Assembly: GCA_002221725.1 (NCBI GenBank)
Contig: NJFT01000026.1
Location: forward strand, 203,342 to 267,341
Origin: Scedosporium boydii
Lineage: Eukaryota; Ascomycota; Sordariomycetes; Microascales; Microascaceae
Direction of reading: 5' to 3'
Length of the DNA: 64,000 nt
The translations under genes and the position numbers were made by a program. The notes under the pieces were generated by a model. It made no database searches, was not told the DNA's origin, and was given only the letters and a program-made list of their open reading frames with translations. Shown piece by piece: positions 1 through 12,150 of the stretch; position 1 is the stretch's first letter, and each line of letters begins with the position of its first letter.

Positions 1-1634
1 AACCACCTCCGTGCCTCCCGATTTGCTTATTCTGAATGCTGCCCCCAGCCGGAAAAGGTTGTCGAGCATGTTGTGGCTTTTAAGTACGAAGTACGAAGTA
101 CTGGTATTATCATTGAATTAAGGGTGGATGGTGTCAAGAATACGCGATCTCTTGGCAGAAGCAAAGGTAAAAAACTAATCTCAGTTACACTTGCGGCACC
201 GTCCTTGTATACCTAGATGATCTCCTCTGCGGGGCTGATCATAGAGTTCAATGTTGTTCTTTTCTCCCTCGCCTGAGCCTCGAGGACTCCCAATCTCGTG
301 ACAGCGGTGTGCCAGAGCAGCCGGCGATTGCCATGGCCAGGCAAGGGCAAAACTCGAACGCATTTACCTTTTCTTAGCTTGCCCCTCCGCCCATCCCCGC
401 CTCAAACTTTCATCCTCAGGGTCTCATTAGCTTATACTCGTTCCTACCTCTTGTGTCGTACAAGCTTTGCCCCGCTGATCGAGCCTTGTAGGCTTGGACA
501 CTGCTCACGAGGACACGACGAGTCTTCTGAGGCGAGGTCGGTGTCAGCAGGGATTCAGTGGGCTGCCATTCCAAAGTTTATGTGGCAGCAATCACTGATG
601 AGTGTGGGGGAGAAAAAAACAGCACGGGAGGGCATTGAGGCATCAAGTCCATTCCATCTTCCATCCTCCTTAATTGCGTTTCTTTCCTCTGGTGTGTCAT
701 CATCTCCGTACCAACTTCCGTCTTTGATCTGGGATTCGGGATTGTTAGTAAAACGCGAGAAGCGAAAATCCACGCTAGTCTAGGACTAGGGAAATCTGCA
801 CTGGAAGAGAACGCACACCACTGCACGCTCTGGATATCGTACCACACAAACCAGACCGCCTGGGAAGGTACGAAGGGTGGTGTATTAGTGTACTTGCAGT
901 GCCTCGTCGTGTAGTCAGGATCTCGGAGCAGGAACAGGGCGGGCAGGTACGCACTAAAAAAAAAAGATCGACATGACACACCCCCCTCGTCAGTCTATCT
1001 TTTGCAGGGCTTTTCTTACTTTTCTTAAGTTTCTTAAGGTGACCCCTCTCTTCTGTCGTCACAATGCCCCCACTTTCAACACCCGACCACCCCTCCCCTC
1101 CCCTCCCTACACCACCAGACTAGAGAGGTACTTCGTACTTGGAACTTGGGCGACCTTGGGCTGTACCCACTGACGACCTACCACTCACGTCAACCCTCCT
1201 TCTTTTCTGGCCCGTCTCTTCACCTTCGGGTTTGTTAGCAATCTCGTACCCGCTTCCCATCAATCGGTACTGCAGACGCCGGATGGGGACTTCCCAAGCT
1301 ATCACCGGCGTCCGCGCGACCCACTTGGTAGCTAGTGGACAACAATTGAACAGGGATACGGTCGCTTGCCCGCCGTGCAGCACATCGAAATGTATCCCGT
1401 AGTATACATGTATCGATTATTCACAATAATACCGCCTTCCTCTGATCGGAGGCCGGAGAGGGTGTGTGGTGACTGGTCTGGGGTTGTAAGCCAGATACGG
1501 GAAACAAATATGAAGGGGTCGCCCTCCCTCTCTCTCCTTCTACTTCGATATGTTGCCCTTGGCTTCTGAATTGTTGTTTAGACTCTTTCTCCTCGACCTT
1601 ACTTACATGAAATCACCACTTGGAAGACATCCTC
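1..1634. other. Intergenic / upstream region of the arrestin gene
   Basis: I see no supported gene here. The open frames are short, overlap on both strands and show no recognisable protein. The stretch holds a short tandem TACGAAG tract near 82-104, a single inverted copy near 1127-1142, and C/T-rich tracts around 1080-1110 typical of fungal promoters and leaders. The last few hundred bases are probably the promoter and 5' leader of the arrestin gene that starts at 1635. Confidence 0.6.
82..104. repeat. Short tandem TACGAAG tract
   Basis: About three head-to-tail copies of the 7-mer TACGAAG (read as AAGTACGAAGTACGAAGTAC). Single or double copies of the same motif or its complement recur in non-coding DNA elsewhere in the window, for example near 1127, 5381, 8729, 42720 and 51413. 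Confidence 0.7.
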
Positions 1635-3928
1635 ATGAGCCCCATACATGTTGACAACATGTGGCCCCTAACATCTTTATCACGGATAAGTGGGCGGAGC
1701 GCAGTGACGTTATTCGAGATTCGGTAAGTGTACAACGCCGAACCTTTTTTTTTTTTTTCTTCTACCCGCACCGCAATCTTTCGCGATGCGCGCGCAGCAA
1801 CAACACCACGATTTGCAATCTTTGGCATTGCTAACCACCTGAATCCTCTCAATCAACACAGACTCGACAATGATTTTATAGTATTTCGTGGCAATGGCCA
1901 TGAGTCCGCAGGCCAGGCCTTGAAGGGACAGGTCGTGCTCTGCCTCTCGGCACCACTGAAACTGGACGAACTACATTTGCGCCTAACAGGAACATTGAGG
2001 TTATCGTAAGTCTCACAACATACCATTGCACTCCCTTTTCGTAATCTACACCCGTAGATGCTGAATCCGCCATGGCCGCGTGGCACATCGTTACCTCAAA
2101 CCCGCTGCTTTCTCTCCGTCCGTGTGGCGCTGGGTACACTAACACGAGCTTCGAATAGATGGACGCAAGCTAAGATGACCGCAACGGGAATATCACAACA
2201 GAAAGTCGACAAGACGATCCCGATCCTACAACACCGATGGGCGCCGTTCGTCGGCGGCGCGGGGAAGAGCGTGACGTTGCAACCAGGCAATTACGAGTTC
2301 CCCTTCGAGTATATGCTAGCCGGAGACACATCGGAATCCCTAGAAGGCGTCCCCGAAGCGTCCATCTCATACCGGTTAAAAGCACGGATCGTGAGGCGCA
2401 GGCTCGCCAGCGACATCCACACTTACAAACACCTCCGCGTCATTCGAACCCTCGAACCATCCGCCCTCGAGTTCCTCCACGCTATGAGCGTAGAGAATAT
2501 CTGGCCGAACAAGGTGGACTACTCACTCGCCATCCCGCAGAAGGCCGTCGTATTCGGCGGGTCAGTCGGCATCGAGATGCGATTCACCCCGCTACTCAAA
2601 GGTCTAGAAATGGGAGCGGTCACGGCGAAGCTGATGGAGTGCCGAGAATGTGTTGCCCAGGGGTCCAATCTTGCAAAACTTAAGGAGTTCAAGGCAGAGC
2701 GAGAGGTGGGCCACTGGAAGTTCGACGTTGCCACCGAGGACTGGCACGACACCATCGACGGCACCGGCCAGGAGGGATGGGTATTGGAGAAGAAGCTAGA
2801 CCTGCCCAAGAAGCTTCGGCAATGCGTGCAGGACATAAACGAACATGGCATCAAGATTCGGCATAAGCTGAGGTTGATAGTTTCACTCAAGAACCCAGAT
2901 GGTCATGTCTCTGAGGTATGAATTCCACGACTCTCTCTGTCCTAGTTTTCAGAGACGCTTTTTTACTAACAGCCTACGAATAGCTTCGCGCGACTCTACC
3001 CGTCGCGATTTTCATCTCCCCTAACATCCCGCTGGACGAGGAGGGTAACCTGGTCATGCAGTCACCCGACGAAACTGTGCCTCCGCTTAGTGACCCGGAG
3101 ACAATTGCCCCCCCGGGCTATGGCGAGCATGTTCTGGATCGACTCTACGACGATGTCCTCTTCGGCGGCTTCCAGACGCCGGAGAACCAATCCGGCACCA
3201 ACAGTCCTTATTACCACCCATCAGCAACCGCTTCTTCCGAAAGCCTAGCTCACGCAGCAGAGACAGGAGCCAGAGCCAGAACCGACCCTGCAATTGTAGA
3301 GGCGTTGGCATCCCGCCTACAAACTATGTCCACCAGTCGATCACGACGCAATTCGGTACATTCTATGAATAGCGGACCGCCTGATGAAATGTCGAGGCGG
3401 CCTAGCCACGAGAATTCTTCTTCTGGTCGGGTGTCTCCCGACCATGTCGACGAAACTATCCTTGAAGAGCTCAACAAAGTACCGAGCTACGCAACGGCAG
3501 TTAGGACCCCTGCTCGGCCGCGATCGTATATCGGCGTACCTTCCATGTTACCAATGTATGAAGACATCGAACCCGATGTCCCAAGCTCCCCAACTATCTC
3601 TGACGATAGTGCCACGAGATCTGAGCCGGAGAGGACGGAATCCACCGAAAACGACTCCCGCGATATCCAGGAATCTTCTCCGACTGAACAGCTCTCCGAT
3701 TTTCGTTCCACGCGATCCGAGTCCCTGAGCAGCCAAGGAAGTCAAGGGTCTCAGAGGCCTCAGACCGCTATTGACGCTTCCCAGCCTCGAACCGTGCGCC
3801 CCCGGCCCCTCTCGGGCTTCTCAGACGCTCTCTTACATCGGCTGTCCAACCATGCTTATGGTCACTATGGACACGGCCTCGACCCTCGTCCCTATCAAGG
3901 AATGCGGCCCACTATGCAATGCATGTAG
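1635..3928 (+). CDS. creD: Arrestin-like ubiquitin-ligase adaptor, creD type
   Basis: Four exons: 1635-1723, 1862-2005, 2159-2915 and 2984-3928 (644 aa). The introns have good donors (GTAAGT at 1724, GTATG at 2916), CTAAC-type branch sites near 1831 and 2965, and AG acceptors, and phases agree. The protein has an arrestin N-lobe beginning LFEIRLDNDFIVFRGN, an arrestin C-lobe with AMSVENIWPNKVDYS, then LRATLPVAIFISPN and a PPGY motif at about residues 373-376 followed by YGEHVLDRLYDDV, and a long Ser-rich tail. This order matches Aspergillus creD and yeast Rod1/Rog3 (established family). Such proteins recruit a Rsp5/HulA-type HECT ligase, through PPxY, to plasma-membrane transporters in carbon-source control. 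The start is chosen because only the 1635 frame joins, through a GTAAGT donor, to the conserved EIRLDND segment; ATG 1659 is in frame and is an alternative. A start at 1728 lies inside the first intron. Confidence 0.88.
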
Positions 3929-6445
3929 CTGTGTTGCATCACAGCCATACTGGCTTTCCATTACCTCACAATATCCGTCTTTTCCACTCCGGCGCCTGGA
4001 ATGGCTCCTTTTATCCCTAAGCTTTCTACAACTCCCGACTTAACTTTTTCTTTTGTCCCCATTTGCATATCAGGACGTCAGGCATTTGCAGACCGGCGGC
4101 GTTTTTACAACTTTTTTTTATGGAACATTTGTGGCATCACTCTTAGACTTCTGCCTGTTTCATTTCTTCATTCCTTAGGAGTCTCCCAAGAGACCTAAGG
4201 TCTTCACCGAGGATGGACTTCCTCCACCAAACCTTCCCTTTCCACCTCTTTTTCTCCATTGGACATTGATGTACGAGGATAGACATTAGGCGTGTTGTTT
4301 ACTTTTGGGTTTGAGTAGTTGCGGGTTGGAAAATGCTTTGCTATATACCCCAGGATGACCAGAGCAGAAGGGCCGTTCCCAGGATGGAGCCCGCGAAGGA
4401 TATGCTCTGTAGTAGTAGTAGTAAGTAGTATACGTTGGATTCAATACGAATACCAAATGTAATATTACACTTGGAGAATAGGAATTGTACCTGATACTCA
4501 TTGAACGCCGAGTTTATACAAAGCGAACTAAATGCATTTGATACGACACGGCATGGGCCGGCTTAAACGACTTGGTGCTGCCATATGATGCAGGCCAGTT
4601 CTCCCCCACACCGTGGGCTCACGGGGACCTCTTAGGCCTGCAGATCAATATCCAGACTGGGATAATGCCATAAGGTGAAGAGACATGATGTTACCAACTG
4701 GAGCTGCACCGCGGAGGACGGAAAAGGTGCTCAATGCCTTCGTTTAGCCCATTTCTCGAAAGAGCATTTGTAAGGAAACGCTCTTTCTTGTGCTCCCCAA
4801 TGCCTTCTTTCGGTTACCCTCGTGCAGTACGATTACGAGATCCGAGCAAGGGAGGGACATCAGCCGGATCGGCTACGTTTGCTTCTTTTGAGGGAGTTCA
4901 GAGTAGCAATGCATACACCACGCCCTTCCGAGCACCTTTCCGGCTTCGCAATTGGAAATACCTCGGGGAACTCGCGCTCGGCTTTACGGGCTCAAGTTCT
5001 CACCCATGGTCCGGATCTGAGCGTTTCGGTGTATGTGTTTGAAATTGGCTGGCTGGCGGTGATATGATTAATCATTGATGCTATTTATTCCTCTCAAGCG
5101 TCCTTGCAAATGCCCCCTCTTCCCCTCTTTTTTTTTTTTTCCTTCTGGCGGCAGAAAGATCGTGAAGGAGGGGGAAACATGGGCGGAAAATCATTTGCTT
5201 GGATGGTCGTTCAAGGGTAGGAGCGATGGGTGTGACGCTAGACCAGTTGACGTCATGGAGGGCCGAGGATTTGCCATCTTTCTTCCGGCAGGTGTGGGTG
5301 GGTGGGTCGTAACTTTGTGGAATCGAAGGGATGAAATTGTTTGAGCACAAAATCAGTTGGCTAAGAACGTGGTTGTGCTGTACGAAGTATCGTACGTCAA
5401 TTCTGTTCAAGTGAGCTGTTGCTGTCAATTCGCCTGCTGAAGCTCTGCGCTAATTCATGGTTGACAGCCATAAGTGCTTGGTGGGAAGGCGAATCGATCG
5501 ACTTGTTCGATATCCGTGGTCGTTGGTGCCATTGGTGCCTCAGATGCCCAATTCATTTCGTGGCAAATCGCAAGTCATTTTGGATCGAATATACCAACTC
5601 GTGCTTATCGAGTCAAGTCCATAACAGATAATATTGGGGGGAGAAGGATTCAGGGGGTATAATGTCATATTGTACGACGTTTGTCTAACCCATCACAAAG
5701 GTTCGTTGCGGGTGGTTGCATTACTCTTCACGGGCGATGCCGTTCCTCCGAACGTGATCGCCACAGGGATTTAAATGCCTCCAGATGGACAGGACATGGG
5801 ACGACTCGAATGGGTGTGCAAGGGAAGCTGGACTGGAAGCTTTGCTGGCCACAATTCTTGATGTCCTCACACAAAGTGCTTGGGGGGAGGGAGGGGAAAC
5901 TAAATTGCGACACTAAACCGACTCGAGGCAATTACAGCTGAGCTCGGCAAAACTGGACACTGTGGGGTGATTGAGAGCTTGAGATTAGGGTAATTGGGCT
6001 TCCACTCTTCTCCTGAGCTACGGACCCTAATCATCCTTCGGTGTTGTTTTAGGAAGAAGAGCTCGACGTCATTATTCGCAAGGTTTCTAGCAAGGGAGCT
6101 ACGACAGTCTTCGTCACCATCGACAGCTTCAAACTTGAGCGTCTTCTTATTGAGCGAGCCAAGAAAAGAAAAAAAGAAAAGAAGAGGTTGTTATCGTCAC
6201 AGCCGCCATCTTCCTCTCTCCCCTCTTCTCATCCGAGGTTTGAAAACTGCGGGGCACCTTGAAGCTCGAAGCGCCGAACCAGCATTTTCGCCGGTTCACC
6301 GCTCCCCCGATCTCACATTCGCGAATCTCGTATATCTCGCGATAGTTTACACCGAGCTCACAGCTGGATTACACAGCCGTCGACTACAGAGAGAACAAAA
6401 ATTAATAGATCAGATCACTCGCAATCGTAATCATCAACATCAGCC
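3929..6445. other. Intergenic region, arrestin to Slm-like gene
   Basis: No supported coding sequence in about 2.5 kb. The first few hundred bases are the probable 3' UTR of the arrestin gene. A TACGAAG-type motif lies at 5381-5396. From about 6000 the sequence becomes C/T-rich and leads directly to the next ATG, so 6000-6445 is probably promoter and 5' leader of the Slm-like gene. A long open frame at 5994-6449 overlaps that ATG in another frame and looks like leader sequence. Confidence 0.55.
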
Positions 6446-8229
6446 ATGAGCGTACCTGCCTCGGAGCTCCCCTCGCGGGCTACCACAGGTATCAGCACCT
6501 TCAGCGATGAGGCCATTCCCGAGTTTGATCCCTCCACGGTACGCTGACAATCATCCATTTACACCTCACCAACTCTGCGCGAAACGTCGCAAAGAGTCTC
6601 TACCTTGCCTTTTCATTCCTTTTCAAGATTAAAAACCTGCCACGAACTGCATTTCACGGCGTCCCCACTTTATGCTGCTAACCTCACCGTATCAGACTGC
6701 CGGGCTCCTCTCCGAGCGACTGCAAGCATGGAAACATGCAGTCGGGTACCTAGAGGACTACGTGAGCGCTGTGGAGAAAATCCACAAGGCTCACGCGAAG
6801 GAATATGAAAGGGCTCTCAAGGCAAGTTGTTCGACAGTCCCGACGCATACGCCCCCTCCCTCACGGCATCACCGTCGAAAACGAGGGAGTCCAAGCGAGA
6901 GAAGGGAAAAGGATGTCATGACATATGGTAAGGCGTACTAACCGCGTTGTTTTTCGATAGACCATATCGAATCCTCTGAGAGAGGGTCATCACTTTGATC
7001 AGAGCCTAGGTGGGATTGCCGGTTTCTTCGAGAACCTGCGCCACAACACGCAAGCAATCATCAACACCAACCTCGAGACCGAGAAGGCTCTCAAGGGGAA
7101 TGTGCTTCCCGTCCTCGAGCGTCTGCACAAAGAGATTAAGCACAAGGCGAAGGAGCTTGCCAGCGGCGCCGCGAAGGGTGCCAAGGAGGTCGAGAAAGCC
7201 CGGAACACGACGCAGAAGCACATCGAGCTCCTCGGCCAGCAGACCGCTTCTTTCGAGTCAGCCGGAGGCAAGATCAATGGTGGCCACGAAGATCCCTATG
7301 TGATCCGAAGAGGCGTTCTTCACCGCCTGCACAAGCAGGTCCTCGAGGAAAACGCCCACCGGGGCGACCTTATTGCCGTGCAGAACAACTTTCAAGAGTT
7401 CGAGGCTCATACCATCCACACCTTGCAGCAGGCTATGGATGCCTTCACGCAGCTCGCCGGCGGCCAGGGCGAAAAGATTCGGGCGCTGCATTCCGACATG
7501 TTGGGCGCCATCCAGAGGGTGCCCCCTGAATATGAGTGGAAGTCCTTTGTTGCGCGTAGTGGTGACCTCCTCGTCGACCCCAACGAGCCGCCACGTGTCG
7601 TGGATGCCATAACGTTCCCTAACATGGAACACACATCCACTAAGCCACTGATCGAGGGTACCCTCGAGAGGAAGTCGCGGAACAAGCTGTCCTGGGGATA
7701 CCAGACGGGATACTACGTGATAACCCCGTCCAAGTTCCTACATGAGTTCAAGGACTCCGATAATACTCGCCACGACCCCAAGCCTGAGCTCAGCGTCTAT
7801 CTCCCCGGCGCCCTTATCGGAAATCCCGTCGGGGACAAGTTCAGCGTCAAGGGCAAAGATACCAGCAAGACACTGAGCAGCAAGTTGTCCGGATCATCAG
7901 AGCTTTCTTTCAAGGCGCACACGGCTGCTGACGCAGAAAAATGGTTCCGCATCATGAAGGAGGCCGCAGATTCGGCCGCCGCTCCCTTGTCACCCACCTC
8001 TCCGACTTCACCATTGTCGCCCCCAACTCCTGTCGATGCGGCAGCATCTGCTGCGCCCACCGCATCTAGCGCAGCTGCTGCCTCTGGGGAGAAACTAGAG
8101 ATGAATGAAGCGAAGGCAGTCACGCCGGAGGGAGAGCATCCTCCTCAGGAAAGCGGTGTGTCGGGTGGTTCTGCTGCTCCTGCCAAGGTGGCTCCAGCGG
8201 ACACGAAGGGAAAATCTGCAGCTGCGTAA
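6446..8229 (+). CDS. BAR-PH domain protein, Slm1/Slm2-like TORC2 effector
   Basis: Three exons: 6446-6538, 6696-6821 and 6961-8229 (495 aa). Intron 1 is GT-AG. Intron 2 is GC-AG: the exon ends AAG, followed by GCAAGT, with a TACTAAC branch site near 6937 and TAG at 6958-6960. No GT donor there keeps the frame, and the join gives the conserved sequence ERALK-TISNPLREGHHFD. Residues about 45-280 form an F-BAR/BAR-like helical domain (KAHAKEYERALK, QKHIELLGQQTASF). A PH domain spans about 300-410 (KPLIEGTLERKSR to EKWFRIMKEAA). The tail is Ala/Pro/Ser-rich low complexity. In yeast, Slm1/2 bind PI(4,5)P2 and sit in eisosomes, where they link membrane stress to TORC2-Ypk1; this role is inferred here from family membership. 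Confidence 0.9.
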
Positions 8230-11058
8230 ATGACGAATGATTGTTGTGGAGGTATGAGCCGCATGAACAAATATTTTTTTACTTTTAATTTTCTTTTCGA
8301 ATCCGATGGCTTCTTGCGAAGGGAACAGAATAGGAGAGAGATGGGTTGGCCTGTCGCAGCGTTGCGGAGCAAATCAGAAGGGGACATGAAAGAAAGTGCT
8401 GGCCACCGGGGCCGGCCTGATTTTGACACCTGGCGACCAAACCCGACGCTCACCAATCGATGTTGGTCGCTTCAAAGTTATAATATTATCTATCTGCTTT
8501 AAAAAAAAAAAACATTGGTTGTTTCCGCATTCAGGTCTAATTCAAGAGCCTTGCCTCGCCAAGTTTTGCTTCTCCTAACCGGATTCCCGGGATTTTGAGG
8601 CAGGGACTGGCGGTGAAGAACGGCTTTATCTTTTGGTTGGGCGACGGTTTTGCCAATGCGAGGCGGACCTGCTGTGTGATGCTGTGTGACTGGAGGCGCA
8701 TCCGGATCTCTGCCCAGTGCCAGCTCATGTACGAAGTATCAGTGGATTCAAGTGAGTGCGCTGTAGCTTCAGTTGCTTCAAGCCCGTTTCCCCCCTCCTT
8801 CGTCTCTTTCTAGGCAAAATCTGCGGTCTCGAGCTGGTGTTAGTCCAAATCGATTTGCAGACATTTTGATTCTTGGAATATCCTCTATCCTTTCGATTCG
8901 TCCTCTGGAAGTAGCGGTCAGGTGGAAAACAGCGATTGTTTAATTGGAACTCCGCCAAAGCCGCCAAAGTTTCATTTGCGGGTTTTTGGAATCTTGCTTT
9001 CATATGACCTAAAACTGTTGATCTTGTGATATCGTGAATCGAGCCCGTTGAAGTCCGGGATGTTCGTGTTTCTGGGCCGGCCATGTACTGCAAGTCAGGC
9101 AGAAATCGCGGCTCGCGCACTGGGCAGCCAGAAAGAAGGTCATGGAGGGTGGAAGTAACACAACAGACGAACGTTCCAGGTAAGGCTCAGCGCCCGGTGT
9201 TCGGTTTGGCTTGATTTGGCTCCGCGACAGTGCATACCGAGTTTTCTATTGTCGAACTGGTGAGAGGTCAGCTCGGCCCTTGGCTCTGAACGCCACAGCC
9301 GCGGATCATTTTCTCCTTGAGGGCGAGGGGAGAAGGCCCGGTAAGGCCCGGCGAGTGTTCCTGGACAGCACTTACTTGATACCACACGCGATTTATCCCA
9401 TGCCCACTTACATCGGCACGAGGATTGGGTTTCAACTGTCCTTGAGCCGCAAAAAAGAAAAAAAAAATTCCAGGTTTTGTTTGGGAGATTCCTCGCAGAT
9501 TTCACATATCACGACATCAATGATCCATGTCCGTATTCGGACTCGAACAAACTTCCACGTCAACGCCAAGGACCAACATCGAAAGCAATGAATTGAGACC
9601 GATTGTTCGGCAGCTTGGGCCCAACCGTCCGATCGATGAAAGTTCGGACGGTGTGGCCGCTTGCTCCGCAGCACTTCAGGGATCTCTCTGCATAACGCGC
9701 ATCATCGGTTTCTCCATAGAAATGCATCTCTTCCTGCATTCTTCCCTTGAACCGATTCCCCAGAAAGGCTCAAGCGTCTCCTTCTCAGAGATTCGCGATA
9801 TGCGATATGCGGTGAATGCGCTACAGGGAAGTTGTCCCTTTCATAGTTCGGGGCGAGGGCCATTATTCGCAGTGATCAACCGTACAGCGGCATCTCCCAA
9901 GAGCCAATCGAAAAGATGAGGGCGCCTGCAGACTCCATGCATCTCCCATCACCAAGCACTAGATGCGGAAGCACAGTAAAAAACCAATCAACCTTAATGC
10001 GTCTCTCCTGTCCGCCTCCCTTCCAATACCCTTCCTCTTTTAGACACACCTCTTCTTCACTTGATTCTAAGCCACCTTCTCTCTCCGCTTTCTTGTTTTT
10101 CCCCCTCCTCTTTCTCCCCTAGGCACGTCGATGCCTAGAAAGGTTGGAAATCAACCTCTAGATTCGAGCCACCTATTAGTGGTAATGTGAAGAGCACAGC
10201 CCCTTCATCGACGTGCACTTCTCTAAGATCACCCCCTGAAGACAACCGAAAGATATCAACCAAGGTGATGTGTGTGATTTCAGGCCGGAGTTGGGTTCGA
10301 AGGACTGTCCACGCGACGAGCTTGGATTGGTGTTAGTGGGCAAGTAGAGCTTGCGGGCTAGCTGTCAGCTGGTTACACACACACATAGAAAATACTCTCC
10401 GCTACAAGACCAGGCTGAGGAGATTGGAAACAGCAGGAGGGGGTATAGAAGCAACGAGAAAGAAGGGGGAAAGAAGAAGGTAAAACCGAAGGGAAATGAG
10501 CCAGAGAGGCTTGTCACACCCCCCCAGGTTGGCCGCGGCCAACTTGTATCGCAGCCCAAGAAATTAGGGAGTAGACTTTGAGGCTCTTAGGGATGCCAAC
10601 CCTCGTCGGTCTCCGATGGGACAAGGAGCGAGAGGTCAATAAAGTACCCTGGTTACGAGAACGGCATAGCAAAGGTACACACAATCTAGAGGGCCGCCTT
10701 GTTCCCTGAGCCAGTCTCAACAGTCTAGATGCCTTCTGCTGTCCGCCTTCCTTGACCCCGCCCGTGTCTTCAATTGCAATTGTTCATAAAACCGGAGGAT
10801 GTCCACAACGAAATGAGAAGTTGGCCGTTTACTTATCTTTTTTTATTTTAAGACGGGTTTATCCTATCTAATATGATGAGGTTATAGCCTTCATACTCTA
10901 TCAATCCCAATTGCTTCTTTTGCTTCCTTCGATTCGTACACTCCTTCTTATACATTGTTCCACCCGCTCTTACACACCGAAACTCTCCTTTTCTCAACCC
11001 ACGCCCTTTCTATACCGTCCTACTCCAGATCCTCATATTTTATTCCAAGTACAACACG
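8230..11058. other. Intergenic region, Slm-like gene to Clr5 gene
   Basis: No supported gene in about 2.8 kb. Open frames are short, bidirectional and unrecognisable. There is a poly(A) run near 8503-8512 in the presumed 3' UTR of the Slm-like gene and a TACGAAG-type motif near 8729-8740. The stretch from about 10830 to 11058 is AT- and pyrimidine-rich and is the likely promoter and leader of the Clr5-domain gene. Confidence 0.55.
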
Positions 11059-12150
11059 ATGCCTGACGAGTGGCAACAGTACCATGGCACTATCGTCAAC
11101 CTATACCAGGGCCAGAACAAGACCTGTGACGAGGTCCGCAAACACATGAAAAACAACTACGGCTTTGTGAAATCGTGAGTCTTCTTCTGTGCATGTTTTT
11201 ACTAGGGGAAGAAAAATGAGAAATATAAGCACCCTATCTTCACGTATTTTGATTTTATCTCTCCGTGGCGGATGTGTATCCTTTCCCGACGAAATAGCGG
11301 CAACTTGAATGCTGACCGCCGCCGGCCGCGGGTAGTGTCCGAAGCTACAGGTCTCACTTGAAACGATGGGGCATCAGAAAATACCAAAGACACAGGAGAC
11401 CGAGCACACCGGGGCCCGCGAGCCCTTACGGGGACGGTCTGAGCCCAAACCGACTGGCCCCTTCTCCCTTGAACTCCAACATGGACACAGACGAGCCACC
11501 TTCCTCCCTTATCGCCAACGTCTCCGGCAGCCTCCCGGGCCCGATCCCTTCGGACGCCAAGAACTTTTCACACTATTTCGGGGACGGGACCGCGGCGGCT
11601 TTCACCTCCTACTCCACGGGGAGTCAGTACCTCTCTCCACTCGATTAGTTAGTTGATCCCCCCTTTTCCCCTTGTTGTTCACCTTATCTCGCGCCAAAGA
11701 GTCTATTCACTAATCTTCCTTTTCCTTTTTCCCTTCTCTTCTCATTCCAGCCATAGATTTTCTCCTATGCAGGATCAAAACAGGCCCGATCTTTTACTCG
11801 TTCATGGTCCTACTCTCCAGAGCCCAAACAGTCCAAACAGCCACAGTCCTGGTTATCCACTCATTCCTGGTCCTACCCGCCCGGAGCCTTGGGCGCCGTT
11901 CCCGCACGACTTCTCTCTCACCGGCCCCTCCGAATCCGCCAACTTCGAGACCCCCCAGCTATCAATTCAAATACCTCCTAATTCCTACTCCGGAATTCCG
12001 CAATTCTGCGTAACCCCCGCTCCGGCGGAGGATCCGATAGAGGAAAGCCAGGGCGGCGATTTTACCGATTCAGTTCCTGGTTCGGCATCCGGCCCGGCGT
12101 ATAGCTTCAACAATTCCCAGCCTCCCTGGTCCGGAAACAGGAGGCGGTAA
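11059..12150 (+). CDS. Clr5-domain protein, small
   Basis: Three exons: 11059-11174, 11336-11626 and 11751-12150 (268 aa). Intron 1 has GTGAGT, a GCTGACC branch site near 11310 and TAG; intron 2 has GTACCT, a CACTAAT branch site and CAG. All phases agree, and the second intron removes an in-frame TAG at 11646. Residues 4-56 match the fungal Clr5 domain (established family, PF14420): W-x2-Y-H-G-T-I-x2-L-Y, then a VRKHMKNNYGF core, then SYRSHLKRWGIRKYQ. Clr5 domains are short, possibly DNA-binding modules usually placed in front of ankyrin or TPR repeats. Here only a Pro/Ser-rich low-complexity tail follows, with no repeats. The function is not known. It lies upstream of two other fungus-specific accessory genes. 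Confidence 0.82.

Noticed and set aside
5994..6449. A 151-codon + strand open frame
   Set aside because: It overlaps the Slm-like start codon in another frame and its sequence is C/T-rich leader DNA.
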